Below, one piece after another: positions 20,457 through 32,113 of a stretch of 49,353 bases of DNA. Every line of letters starts with the position of its first letter. Position 1 is the stretch's first letter. Under the pieces are notes generated by a model, which worked only from the letters and a program-made list of their open reading frames with translations, was not told the DNA's origin and ran no database searches. The position numbers and the translations under genes are program-made. Origin of the DNA: Deltaproteobacteria bacterium (GTDB lineage: Bacteria > Myxococcota_A > Polyangia > Haliangiales > Haliangiaceae); NCBI GenBank assembly GCA_021413675.1, contig JAIOQA010000102.1, forward strand, positions 1 to 49,353. The letters are read 5' to 3'.

Positions 20457-21113
20457 ATGCTCAAGAAGACCCTGATCGCGTGTGCACTTGTGGCGATGAT
20501 TCCGGCGGCGGCGATGGCGCAGCCCGAGGGCGAGGAGCCCGCGACGGACGGTACCGGCGGTGAGAGCGGCGGTGCCGCCACTGGCGAGGCCGGCGCGGCC
20601 GCGTCGGACGCGATGGCCCCCTCGGGCGGCGGACCGGAGATCTTCCAGAAGGGCGCGATGGGCATCTCGTTCGGCCTGCCGTCCGGCGGCTTCTCGCCCG
20701 CCGGGACGCTGAACCTGACCTATTTCGCGAACGAGAAGACCGCCTATGACCTGATCGCGGGTCTGTCGTTCTCGCACGGCGACGTGACCGATCCGGTGAC
20801 GGGCATGACCAGCAGCCAGGACCTCCTGGGCCTGACGCTCGGCTTCGGCTACCGGATGTACAAGAAGCACTCGGGCAAGGTCGACACCTTCCTCGAGCCG
20901 CAGGTGCTCATCCGCGACACCGACATGACCAACGCCTTCGCCGACACGCTGTCGATCGGCGTCGGCGCCGGCCTGGGCGCCGAGGTGATGTTCACCGACT
21001 GGTTCTCGGTCAGCGGCCAGATCGGCGCGGGCCTGTCGTTCGAGGACAAGTTCAAGACGATCAACTTCACGACGCTGACGTCGGGCCTGGCCGCGACGAT
21101 CTACTGGAAGTAA
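20457..21113 (+). CDS. Outer-membrane beta-barrel-like protein
   Basis: A 218-residue exported protein. The signal peptide is clear (MLKKTLIACALVAMIPAAAMAQ). A Gly/Ala/Glu-rich flexible linker covers about 23-60, followed by alternating amphipathic beta strands (MGISFGLPSG, LTLGFGYRMY, TFLEPQVLIRD, SIGVGAGLGAEVMF) and a terminal strand ending in aromatic YWK. This resembles 8-strand OmpA/porin-like barrels of the myxobacterial OM beta-barrel group. A ribosome site GGAGG lies 8 bases before the ATG. It is transcribed singly and ends at a strong hairpin. Function unknown, perhaps structural or a small porin. Confidence 0.75.
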   Translation: MLKKTLIACALVAMIPAAAMAQPEGEEPATDGTGGESGGAATGEAGAAASDAMAPSGGGPEIFQKGAMGISFGLPSGGFSPAGTLNLTYFANEKTAYDLIAGLSFSHGDVTDPVTGMTSSQDLLGLTLGFGYRMYKKHSGKVDTFLEPQVLIRDTDMTNAFADTLSIGVGAGLGAEVMFTDWFSVSGQIGAGLSFEDKFKTINFTTLTSGLAATIYWK

Positions 21114-21136
21114 GCGCACCCAGCGCCCGAAACGCG

Positions 21137-21169
21137 CGAACCCGCGGTGCCCTCCGGCCCGCGGGTTCG
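21137..21169. terminator. Hairpin at a convergent gene junction
   Basis: An 11-base perfect stem (CGAACCCGCGG and its complement) with an 11-base loop, in the 79-base gap between the outer-membrane protein stop and the aconitase stop. T-runs on both sides are weak (TTCTGT on plus), so it may act in both directions but not as a canonical terminator. Confidence 0.6.
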
Positions 21170-21192
21170 TTCTGTCCGGAACCCGGACGCGC

Positions 21193-23952
<2,760 letters not shown>

Positions 23953-24095
23953 GAGAACGAGATGCTCCTTGCGCCTTAGGCGGCGCACTGTACCGCCGGC
24001 CGGGCCCGGCGCCGAGTGGATGCCGCCGGGATCCCGCGGGATTGTGCGCCGTCCCCGCGCCGGTGCGGGCCGCTCCCGTGCGGTAGAGTGCCGCG

Positions 24096-25307
24096 ATGGT
24101 CGAGCCCCTGCCGGCGCTGGTCACCGAGGCCGACGAGGTCGCGGCGATCACCGCGGCGATCACCGCCGCCGGCACGATGGCGATCGATCTCGAGTTCGTG
24201 TCGCAGGACCGGTTCCGGCCCGACCTGGCGCTGGTTCAGGTCGGCTGGTGCCCGGACGGCGATCCGTCGCAGGTCGAGGTCCGGCTGCTCGATCCGACCG
24301 CGGCCGATGTCGGGCCCGTCATCGCCCTGTGCGGCGGCGCGGTCGAGGTGATCGCCCACGCACCGCGCCAGGACCTGCAGATCCTCGGCACGCGCTACGG
24401 GCTGCGCGCGCGCCGGGTCTTCGACACCCAGACCGCGGCGGCCTTCGCCAACCTCGGCGATCAGGTCGGGTACGCGCGCCTCGTCGAGGCGCTGCTCGGC
24501 CTGCGCCTGGGCAAGGAGGCGCAGTGGACCGACTGGCTGCGCCGGCCGCTCGCCCCCGACCAGCTGCGCTACGCCGACGCCGACGTGCGCCACCTGCCAG
24601 CGCTGGCCCACGCGCTCCGGCGATCGCTCGCGGCGCTCGGGCGCGCGGCCTGGGTCGTCGACGAGTGCGACGCGATCGCCGAGGTCGCGCACCGCGCGGC
24701 GACGCTCGCCACCGAGGAGGCCTGGCGCGAGGTCGCGGGCGCGCGCCAGCTCGAGCTGTCGGGGCGCGCCGCGGCGCGGCGGCTCGCGGCCTGGCGGATC
24801 GAGACCGCGGCGCAGATCAACCAGCCGGTCAGCTGGCTGCTCGGCGATCGCGCGCTGATCGATCTCGCCCGCGCGCGCCCGCGCGACGAGCGCGGCCTCA
24901 AGAACATCAAGCTGCCCGAGGCCGCGCGCCGCCACGTCGACGCGCTGCTCGGCGTGATCGCCCAGGCCGCCGACGATGGCCCCGAGGGCCTCGAGGTCGC
25001 GGTCGTCACCGTCGCCGGCGGGCCGCGCGCGCAGGTCTGGGAGGAGGTCATCGTCGCGCTGGTGCAGGCGGCGTCCGAGGACTCCGGCATCCCGGCGCGC
25101 TACCTCGCGACCCGCGGCGACGCCGCCGATGTCGCGCGCGCGCTCGACGCGCGCACCGATCGCGCCTGGGACCAGGTCGCGCATCCGCTGTTCACCGGCT
25201 GGCGGCGCGAGGTCGTGGGCGGCGCGATCCTCGCGTGGATGAGCGGCCAGGCGATGCTGGCCGCGGATCCGAGCGCGACCTCGGGCGTGCGGTTGCGGCC
25301 GCAGTGA
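24096..25307 (+). CDS. rnd: Ribonuclease D-like 3'-5' exonuclease
   Basis: A DEDDy-type 3'-5' exoribonuclease that in bacteria trims tRNA and other small RNAs in the cytoplasm. In 403 residues the exonuclease domain has all acidic residues: D31 and E33 (AIDLEF), D93 (RQDLQIL) and the Y159-x3-D163 pair (YADADVRHL). An HRDC-type nucleic-acid-binding domain follows (about 210-295) and a second helical domain to the end. Length compares well with RNase D (about 375-400). Single gene, divergent from aconitase. DEDDy DNases of the WRN type are less likely given the HRDC layout. Confidence 0.88.
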   Translation: MVEPLPALVTEADEVAAITAAITAAGTMAIDLEFVSQDRFRPDLALVQVGWCPDGDPSQVEVRLLDPTAADVGPVIALCGGAVEVIAHAPRQDLQILGTRYGLRARRVFDTQTAAAFANLGDQVGYARLVEALLGLRLGKEAQWTDWLRRPLAPDQLRYADADVRHLPALAHALRRSLAALGRAAWVVDECDAIAEVAHRAATLATEEAWREVAGARQLELSGRAAARRLAAWRIETAAQINQPVSWLLGDRALIDLARARPRDERGLKNIKLPEAARRHVDALLGVIAQAADDGPEGLEVAVVTVAGGPRAQVWEEVIVALVQAASEDSGIPARYLATRGDAADVARALDARTDRAWDQVAHPLFTGWRREVVGGAILAWMSGQAMLAADPSATSGVRLRPQ

Positions 25308-25387
25308 ATCCAGGCGGTTCGCGCGGCGTCAGAGGCGTGATCGCGGCGGCGTAGACCTGCCTCCGCCGCCGCGCGTTCACCTCGGAC

Positions 25388-28300
25388 ATGGTTGCTCGTC
25401 GTCTGGCGTCTGCTCTCGCGCTCTATGCATTCACGGCGTGCTCCACGCCTCCGGTCCCGTCCGCAGTCAGCCCCGCGGCTCCGACCCTCGCCCCTACGGT
25501 CAATCCCGGCGGCGCGACCATCGCGCCGGCCGCGGCGATCGCCTACGGCACGCTGACCGGCGCCGAGCCGCCGCTCGCGCTCACCACCGAGGACGGCAAC
25601 GGCCTCGAGCTGACCGCGCTCGACGCGCGCGCGGTGATCCAGGGGCCGCTCGCGTTCACCGAGCTGCACCTCACGTTCAAGAACCCCGAGGCCCGCGTCC
25701 GCGAGGGCCGCTTCCAGATCACGCTGCCGACCGGCGCCGCGATCAGCCGGTTCGCGATGCAGATCGACGGCCGCTGGCAGGAGGCCGAGATGGTCGAGCG
25801 GACCCTCGCGCGACGCGCGTACGAGGACTTCCTGCACCGCCGCACCGATCCGGCGCTGCTCGAGAAGCAGGCGGGCAACCAGTTCCAGGCCCGGGTCTTC
25901 CCGATCCCGGCGTCGGGCACCAAGGAGATCATCGTCGCGTACTCGCAGGAGCTCACCAGCGGCGATGCGCCCTACGTGCTGCCGCTGCGCGGCCTGCCGA
26001 CGATCGGCCAGGTCACGGCGAGCGCGCGGGTGCTGCGCGCGGATCGCGCGGCGCTGGCCTGGGACGAGACCACGCTCGCCGAGAAGAACTGGCGCCCGGA
26101 TCGCGACTTCGCGATCGCCGGCAGCGGCGGGCCCGAGGCGGTCGCCGCCAGCGGCGTGGTCGCGCTGCGGCTGCGGCCCGAGCTCGGCGTCGGCGCGGCG
26201 CCGATCCGCGGCGCGACGATCCTCTTCGACACCAGCGCGTCGCGCGCGCTCGGCTTCGCCGGATCGATCGAGCAGCTCGAGGGGCTGGTCGCGGCGCTGG
26301 CGGCGCGCGATCCGCAGACGGCGATCACGATCGCGGCGTTCGATCAGGACGTCGCGCCGATCTACACCGGGCTCGCCAAGGATCTCGGCGACGCCGCGCG
26401 CAAGGCGCTGACCGCGCGCCAGGCGCTTGGCGCCAGCGATCTCGGCGGCGCGCTGGCCTGGGCCGCCGCGCACAACACCGGCGATCGCGTGATCGTGGTG
26501 ACCGACGGCGTCGCCACCGCCGGCGCGAGCGAGGCCGCGGACCTCGGCGCCAAGGTCGCGGCGCTGGCGCCGCGGGCCGATCGCCTCGACGTCGTGCTGG
26601 TCGGCGGCATCCGCGACGAGGCCGCGGCCAAGGCGCTGGCCCGCGGCCACCTCGCCCACGACGGCACGGTGCTCGACGCCGCCAGCGGTACCGCCGAGGT
26701 CGCGCGACGCCTGCAGCTCGGGACCCGCTCGTCGGTCGAGGTCGCCGTCGACGGCGCGACCTGGTCCTGGCCGCGCACGCTCGATGGGCTCCAGCCGGGT
26801 GACGCCGCGGTGGTCTACGCCGCGCTCGCGCCGCGCGCCGCGCGCGACGCCTCGGTGACCGCGACGATCGATGGCCACCGCGTCACGGTCGTGCCGGCCG
26901 CGGTCCCCGGGCCGCTGGTCTCGCGCGCCGCAGCGCAGGCCCAGGTGCTGGCCCTCGAGGCCGAGCTCGGCACCACCACCGATGCCGCGAAGCGCACCGC
27001 GCTGATCGATCGGATCGTCAAGACCTCGGTGGCGAACCGCGTGCTCTCCGATCACACCGCGCTGCTGGTGCTCGAGACCGACGCCGACTACGCGCGCTAC
27101 GGCCTCGATCGCCGCGCGCTCGCCGACATCCTCGTCGTCGGCAAGGACGGCCTGACGCTCGCGCACCGCGACGCGCCGGCGGTGATCGCTGCGCCCGAGC
27201 CGCAGCCGAAGCCCGTGAGCAAGGGGGAGGGCGCCAAGGACAAGGCCAAGCAGGACGTGGCCAATGGGCCCGCGGATCCGCGGGCGCAGGCGGAGGCGAT
27301 GCAGAAGGAGTTCGAAGATCTCAAGCTCGCGAACGAGGAGCTGGAGAAGAAGGTCGTGACGCAGCAGAGCCAGATGTACGTGGCGCCCGTCGGGGCCGAG
27401 GGCCAGGGCCGTGCCGGGGGCGAGGCCGACGGCGACGAGCGCTCGCCGGGCGGCGACCTCAGCGGCGCGGTCACCGGGCGGGTCGCGCGGCCGGAGCCGA
27501 CCGTGGAGCCGGAGCCCGCGCGGCGTGAGCCGCCGCGCCCCGCGCTCGCGCCGCCGCCGGCCTCGAGCAACCGCAACGCCACGGTCACCGCGGATCGCGA
27601 CGCGGATGGCGTCCTCGCCCGCGAGGAGGCGATCCCGACGAACCGCGACGACGGCGCCGATGACGACGACGACGATCGCACGAAGGCCGCGCCGTGGACC
27701 GGCGACTTCCTCGCGGTGATGACCCAGGTCAAGGCCGGGCGCCTCGACGCCGCGCGCGGCGCTGCCGCGGCCTGGCACGACCGCAGCCCGGGCGACGTGC
27801 TCGCGCTGGTCGCGCTCGGCGAGGTGCTGGAGGCCAAGGGCGATCGCGCCGGCGCCGCGCGCGCCTACGGCTCGATCATCGATCTCTTCCCGGGCCGCGC
27901 CGATCTGCGCCGGTTCGCCGGCGAGCGCCTCGAGCGACTCGGCGACACCGCGCGCGAGCTCTTGCTCGATACCTACCGCCGCGCGGTCGCAGATCGCCCG
28001 GATCACCTCACCGGCCATCGCCTGCTCGCGTTCGCCCTCGTCCGCGCCGGGCGCTGGGCCGAGGCGTTCGAGGCCCTCGAGCACGGCCTCGCGCAGTCGT
28101 ACCCCGACGGCCGCTTCGCCGGCGGCGTGCGCGTGCTGACCGAGGATCTCGGCATCGTCGGTGCGGCGTGGGCCGCGGCGGTGCCCGCCGAGCGCGCGGC
28201 GATCATCAAGAGGCTCGAGGCCCACGGCGCCAAGCTCCAGGCGACCTCGACGCTGCGCTTCATCCTCTACTGGGAGACCGACGACAACGATGTCGACTTC

Positions 28301-28597
28301 CACATCCGCGACGCGCGCGGCAACCACGCCTTCTACAAGCACAAGGATCTGAACTCGGGCGGCGCGCTGTACGAGGACATCACCACCGGGTATGGCCCCG
28401 AGTGCTTCGCGATCGACGGCAAGGCCGCCGCCGGGCCGTATCGCCTGCAGGCGCATTACTACGCCCGCGGCCCGATGGGCTACGGTATGGGCCTGCTCGA
28501 GGTCATGCGCTTCGACGGCAAGAAGCTCGGCTTCGAGGCGCGGCCGTTCATCGTGATGAACGATCAGGCGTTCGTGGAGCTCGGGACCGTCAAGTAG
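25388..28597 (+). CDS. VIT/VWA lipoprotein with TPR region and C-terminal DUF2135 domain
   Basis: A 1,069-residue protein, likely exported and lipidated (MVARRLASALALYAFTAC, C18). A VIT domain covers about 65-200 (AYEDFLHRRTDPALLEK and the FPIPASGTKEI stretch are typical). A von Willebrand A domain follows (about 270-430, FDTSASRALGF at the metal site; the DxSxS motif reads DTSAS). Then come a charged, Pro-rich disordered linker with a short coiled coil (about 605-770), a TPR-like helical region (about 775-900) and a DUF2135 domain (about 945-1065; DVDFHIRDARGNHAFY). VIT/VWA proteins bind protein partners through the metal site. The combination suggests a surface scaffold. The 1,167-residue antisense ORF is a shadow. 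Confidence 0.82.
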   Translation: MVARRLASALALYAFTACSTPPVPSAVSPAAPTLAPTVNPGGATIAPAAAIAYGTLTGAEPPLALTTEDGNGLELTALDARAVIQGPLAFTELHLTFKNPEARVREGRFQITLPTGAAISRFAMQIDGRWQEAEMVERTLARRAYEDFLHRRTDPALLEKQAGNQFQARVFPIPASGTKEIIVAYSQELTSGDAPYVLPLRGLPTIGQVTASARVLRADRAALAWDETTLAEKNWRPDRDFAIAGSGGPEAVAASGVVALRLRPELGVGAAPIRGATILFDTSASRALGFAGSIEQLEGLVAALAARDPQTAITIAAFDQDVAPIYTGLAKDLGDAARKALTARQALGASDLGGALAWAAAHNTGDRVIVVTDGVATAGASEAADLGAKVAALAPRADRLDVVLVGGIRDEAAAKALARGHLAHDGTVLDAASGTAEVARRLQLGTRSSVEVAVDGATWSWPRTLDGLQPGDAAVVYAALAPRAARDASVTATIDGHRVTVVPAAVPGPLVSRAAAQAQVLALEAELGTTTDAAKRTALIDRIVKTSVANRVLSDHTALLVLETDADYARYGLDRRALADILVVGKDGLTLAHRDAPAVIAAPEPQPKPVSKGEGAKDKAKQDVANGPADPRAQAEAMQKEFEDLKLANEELEKKVVTQQSQMYVAPVGAEGQGRAGGEADGDERSPGGDLSGAVTGRVARPEPTVEPEPARREPPRPALAPPPASSNRNATVTADRDADGVLAREEAIPTNRDDGADDDDDDRTKAAPWTGDFLAVMTQVKAGRLDAARGAAAAWHDRSPGDVLALVALGEVLEAKGDRAGAARAYGSIIDLFPGRADLRRFAGERLERLGDTARELLLDTYRRAVADRPDHLTGHRLLAFALVRAGRWAEAFEALEHGLAQSYPDGRFAGGVRVLTEDLGIVGAAWAAAVPAERAAIIKRLEAHGAKLQATSTLRFILYWETDDNDVDFHIRDARGNHAFYKHKDLNSGGALYEDITTGYGPECFAIDGKAAAGPYRLQAHYYARGPMGYGMGLLEVMRFDGKKLGFEARPFIVMNDQAFVELGTVK

Positions 28598-28626
28598 CGC
28601 CACCTCGGCGCGCGGATGCGCTGACC

Positions 28627-28708
28627 GTCAAGGTAGAGGTCTCACGTCGCCGTCGCCGTCAAGGTCAACGGGACCGTCGGCGTCGACGCTCAGGTCAAGG
28701 TCAACGGG
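28627..28708. repeat. GTC-rich dispersed repeat, copy 1
   Basis: The 120-base gap between two convergent genes is made mostly of GTC/AAG/GTC-type triplets. A 15-base unit (GTCAAGGTCAACGGG) is present twice, at 28658-28672 and 28694-28708. The stretch 28627-28662 matches 42268-42309, including an identical 19-base core (28644-28662 and 42291-42309). It does not look like coding sequence. Confidence 0.6.
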
Positions 28709-28717
28709 TCGGAGGGC

Positions 28718-29323
28718 TCAGGCCCAGCCAGCCCAGTAGAAGATGATCGCGTGGTAGTTGCGGTCGCGGTGCGCGGACTCGAGCGCCGCCGGGATCGGCG
28801 TGCGGTCGCGCGTGCCCGTCGCGGTCCCCGGCCACGGATCGATCATCACGAGATCATCGACCGCGCTGCCCTCGAGCCGCTCGACGGCGATGCCGACCGC
28901 GTGCGCGACGTCGGCCTCCGCGCCTTTGGCGGTCGGGTGGAGCCGCTTGTACTCGGTCGGCAGCATCGCGCCGCGATAGCCGCCGCCTTCCTTCACCCAC
29001 GCCAGGATGTTCGGCGTGCGCTCGGCGACGCGACGCGCGGAGAACCGGTAGCCGATCTCCTGGAACAGCTCGATGCGCTCGCGGAACCAGCCCTGCACCG
29101 TGTCGATCGATCGACCGGCGGCATTGGTCGTGGCCTCGTAGAAGAGGTGCTCCTGGATGCCGGGCGCGTAGGCGCCGGCGCGGTGCGCGATGCGGCGCAG
29201 GAGGTACGCGGTGACCGCGCCCGCACACGTCGTCATCGAGTGCGGCACGGACAGGAACAGCCGCAGATCCTCCGGGCGCTGGAGGATCACGTCGTCTGCT
29301 GGGGTTTGCTGGCTCGATGGCAT
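28718..29323 (-). CDS. Possible C39/papain-like cysteine peptidase-fold protein
   Basis: A 201-residue cytoplasmic-looking protein (no signal peptide) that I could not assign firmly. A Cys-His-Asp order is visible: C33 at the start of a helix (MTTCAGAVTAYLLR), H141 (ADVAHAVGIAVE) before a strand, and D162 (VMIDPWPG). This is the pattern of C39-type and other papain-fold peptidases, including non-secreted relatives. An inactive papain-fold binding protein is equally possible. The start is ATG; a GTG two codons upstream (29329) is an alternative. Single gene, divergent from the TetR operon. Confidence 0.6.
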   Translation of the reverse strand: MPSSQQTPADDVILQRPEDLRLFLSVPHSMTTCAGAVTAYLLRRIAHRAGAYAPGIQEHLFYEATTNAAGRSIDTVQGWFRERIELFQEIGYRFSARRVAERTPNILAWVKEGGGYRGAMLPTEYKRLHPTAKGAEADVAHAVGIAVERLEGSAVDDLVMIDPWPGTATGTRDRTPIPAALESAHRDRNYHAIIFYWAGWA

Positions 29324-29497
29324 CGCCACGGCAACCGGAGGTTACACGAAACGCCCGGCGCGGGGCGCCAGCGGGCGGGACAGGTTTCGCGCGTTCAGCG
29401 ACGTCATGGCGCGATCGAGATACGCCGTGCGCGTTCGCGATCTTCCCGACGCGGGAGTCGGCGCGCGCGCGTCACATCCACGCGCCGACGTCTCACG

Positions 29498-29523
29498 GGC
29501 TGTCATCCGTTCGGATGACAGCC
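29498..29523. other. Isolated strong hairpin in a divergent intergenic region
   Basis: An 11-base perfect inverted repeat with loop GTTC, in the 348-base gap 29324-29671. Nothing coding is supported in this gap. It lies upstream of both flanking genes, about 100 bases before the TetR promoter, so it is not a terminator of either. It could be an operator, the end of an unseen short RNA, or a relic. Confidence 0.55.
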
Positions 29524-29620
29524 TCCTTTCGATCGATCGGCCCCGTCGAGGACGACGGTCCCGATCTCATCCGGAATCCTGAGCCGCCTCGCTTCGCTCG
29601 GCTCACGCCGCGCCGCAAAC

Positions 29621-29664
29621 CTTGACACTCTGTCAGGGAATCAATAGCCTGACACTTCGTCAGG
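29621..29664 (+). promoter_or_regulatory. TetR-gene promoter with two overlapping operator sites
   Basis: Two near-identical 17-base inverted repeats occur at 29621-29637 (CTTGACACTCTGTCAGG) and 29648-29664 (CCTGACACTTCGTCAGG), 27 bases apart. The second has perfect 6-base arms (CCTGAC/GTCAGG). They cover a good promoter: TTGACA at 29622-29627, a 17-base spacer and TAGCCT at 29645-29650. The TetR start codon is at 29672. This is the standard layout of autorepression, where the repressor blocks both the -35 and the -10 box. Confidence 0.75.
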
Positions 29665-29671
29665 TAATCGC

Positions 29672-30322
29672 ATGGCCCGCACCCTCGACCTCGAGCGCCG
29701 CGCCGACCTCGCCACCCGCGCGTTCGAGGTGATCCGCGCGCGCGGCGTGCACCGCACGACGATGAGCGACCTCGCCGCGGCGCTCGGCCTCAAGCGCCCG
29801 ACGCTCTACTTCTACTTCCGCGACCTGGGCGCGGTGTTCGAGGCGGTCCACGAGGCCACCCAGCGCGCGTACCTGACCCACGTCACCGCGCGCCTCGCCG
29901 GCGTCGCGCATCCGATCGATCTGCTGATCGCGGTGCTGCGGTCGACCAGCGAGTTCCACCGCGCCGAGCGCGAGCGGATCGTGGCGCTGTTCCAGCTGTG
30001 GGCGGTCGGTGGCGCCGACGCCGACCAGGTGCTCGCGCGCAACCGCGAGTTCACCGATCCGTTCCGCGCCCAGCTCATCCGCGCGGTCGCGCGCGGCCTC
30101 GAGACCGGCGCGGTCGCGCCCTGCGATCCCGAGCGGATCGTCGATCTCACGCTGGCCGTGCTCGACGGCGGCCTGGTCCAGCACATCACGCGCACCGCGC
30201 CGACGACCGCGATCATCGACGAGTACGTCCTGCGCGTGCTCGCGCCGCTGCGCCGCCCGCGCGCGGCCCGTCCCGCCACTCGCCCCCGCACTCGCCCCCG
30301 CACCCCGAGGAGTCGCCCATGA
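29672..30322 (+). CDS. TetR/AcrR-family transcriptional repressor
   Basis: A 216-residue regulator. The N-terminal helix-turn-helix is typical (about 25-50: TTMSDLAAALGLKRPTLYFYFRD), followed by a helical ligand-binding domain to about residue 190 and a low-complexity Arg/Pro/Thr tail encoded by a 12-base tandem repeat. The double operator directly upstream suggests it represses its own operon. The downstream gene overlaps by four bases (ATGA), so repressor and acyltransferase are co-transcribed, and the ligand is probably a substrate or product of that enzyme (an inference). Confidence 0.92.
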   Translation: MARTLDLERRADLATRAFEVIRARGVHRTTMSDLAAALGLKRPTLYFYFRDLGAVFEAVHEATQRAYLTHVTARLAGVAHPIDLLIAVLRSTSEFHRAERERIVALFQLWAVGGADADQVLARNREFTDPFRAQLIRAVARGLETGAVAPCDPERIVDLTLAVLDGGLVQHITRTAPTTAIIDEYVLRVLAPLRRPRAARPATRPRTRPRTPRSRP

Positions 30323-32037
30323 CGAGCACCGTCCGTCCGCTGTGGATCGCGCGCCTGGCTGGCACGCACGAGGAGATGGGACATCAGCACGGCACGCTGT
30401 GCGCCGCCGCCGGCGGCGGTGCCGCGCTGGATCACTACCGCGACATGCCCGAGCGCATGCTGGTCGGCGGCTACGGCGCGATCGCGCGCGCCGCGGCCGG
30501 CGCGATCAAGGAGGCCGCGCTGCGCCGCCTCGAGCGCGATCGCCCACCGGCCCTGGTCGCGCGGACCCGCGCGTTCATGCGCGCGCTCGGTCGACCGATC
30601 GCGGATGCGCGCTACGTCGCGGTGATGGACGTCCTGCAGAACGCGGTCGGCGCGGCGGCGCGCCTCGGCGCCGGGCCGTTCGGCGCGAACGCGCGCGCGG
30701 GGATGGTCCGCGCGGCGCAGCCGGCGTGCTCGTCGGCGATGGTCTGGGGCGCGGCGTCGGAAGGTGGTGAGCTGCGCCACGCGCGCAACTTCGACTTCCC
30801 CGGCAACGGCGTGTGGGACGCGGGCCCGGCGCTCATCCTGTGCGCGCCGACCGGCGGCATGCGCTACGCGTTCGTGACCACGCGCGGCGCCGACACGCCG
30901 GTGGTGACGGTGTGGAACGAGGCCGGGCTGGTGATCGCGCCGCACACGCGCTTCCACCGCGCGGTCGGGTGGGGCGGCACCGCGATCATCGATCTGGTCC
31001 ATCAGATCGCGGCCCGCGCCGAGACCCTCGCCGAGGCCGAGGCGATCGCGCGCACGCTGCGCACGTCGTCGTCGTGGGGCCTGGCGGTGTCGTCGGCGCG
31101 CGAGCGCCGCGCGTGCGTGCTCGAGGTCCACGCCGATCGGCTCGAGGTGATCGCGCCGCCCGCCGGCGCCGATTCGCTCACGTGCGCCAATCGCTACCGC
31201 CATCCGCGCATGCAGGACGGCGAGGCGACCGCGTCGTTCGCGTGGTCCGCGCACTCCGATGGCCGCGAGCGCCGGCTGCGCACGCTCATCGCCGAGGCCC
31301 GCGCGGCCGGCGGCGCCGACGCCGGCGCGCTCTGCCGCATGCTCGCCGATCGCGAGGATCCGGCCGCGCCCGGCGTCGTGCGGCGCATCGGCGGCGTCGT
31401 CGGCCAGCCGATCACGGTGCACAGCGCGGTCGTCGAGCCGATGGCCCAGCGCATCGTGCTCGCGGTCGGCGCGGCGCCGGTCGTCGACGGGCCGTACCTC
31501 GCGGTGCGCTACCAGTGGGACGGCCCGGTGGGCGCGTGGGAGGTGAGCGGCGCGGCGATCGATCGCCAGGCCGGCGTGAACCTCGAGGCGATCGACGTCG
31601 GCGTGACGCGCGACGCGGCGTCGATCGCGCTCGCCGAGGTCGCGCGCATCGAGCAGGAGACCCACGACGCGCCGGCGATGGCGGTGGCGCTCGAGCGCGC
31701 GATCGCCGCGGCGCCCGACGATCCGTCGCTGCGGCTCGCGGCGCTGTGGACCTACCTGCGCACCGATCAGTGGAACGCGGCGATGGCGCACGCGCGGCTG
31801 GGACTCGACACCGAGACGATCCCGTACCGACGTGCGCAGCTCCTGCGCTGGGGGGCGCGGGCGGCGCTCGCCGTCGGCGACGAGCCGGTGGCGACCGCGT
31901 GGCACGGCGAGCTCGACGCGCTGCGTGGCGACGGCGTCGACGAGGAGCAGGCGCGCGCGCGGCGCGATCGTCGCGGCGGGAAACGGTACGCCCGACGACG
32001 TCCGGAGGTGAATCTCCTCCTGTGTGACGCGACGTGA
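30319..32037 (+). CDS. C45-family autoproteolytic acyltransferase/hydrolase with C-terminal extension
   Basis: An N-terminal-nucleophile enzyme related to isopenicillin-N acyltransferase, acting on amide bonds of small acylated molecules. In 572 residues the family marks are C137 (PACSSAMVWG, the residue exposed by self-cleavage), the RNFDF motif (about 156-160) and later NEAGL (residues in the TVWNEAGLVIAP stretch). A helical, TPR-like extension covers about 440-535. No signal peptide, so cytoplasmic. Ribosome site GAGGAG lies 7 bases upstream of the ATG, which overlaps the TetR stop. Substrate unknown; quorum-signal or antibiotic amide cleavage would fit a TetR-controlled gene but is not shown. 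Confidence 0.83.
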   Translation: MTSTVRPLWIARLAGTHEEMGHQHGTLCAAAGGGAALDHYRDMPERMLVGGYGAIARAAAGAIKEAALRRLERDRPPALVARTRAFMRALGRPIADARYVAVMDVLQNAVGAAARLGAGPFGANARAGMVRAAQPACSSAMVWGAASEGGELRHARNFDFPGNGVWDAGPALILCAPTGGMRYAFVTTRGADTPVVTVWNEAGLVIAPHTRFHRAVGWGGTAIIDLVHQIAARAETLAEAEAIARTLRTSSSWGLAVSSARERRACVLEVHADRLEVIAPPAGADSLTCANRYRHPRMQDGEATASFAWSAHSDGRERRLRTLIAEARAAGGADAGALCRMLADREDPAAPGVVRRIGGVVGQPITVHSAVVEPMAQRIVLAVGAAPVVDGPYLAVRYQWDGPVGAWEVSGAAIDRQAGVNLEAIDVGVTRDAASIALAEVARIEQETHDAPAMAVALERAIAAAPDDPSLRLAALWTYLRTDQWNAAMAHARLGLDTETIPYRRAQLLRWGARAALAVGDEPVATAWHGELDALRGDGVDEEQARARRDRRGGKRYARRRPEVNLLLCDAT

Positions 32038-32113
32038 CCGCGAAATCCGACGTGATTGCGACAGTTACCGAGGGGCGGAATCTTCCGCGTTCCCCGATCT
32101 GAGGTCCCCGCGT

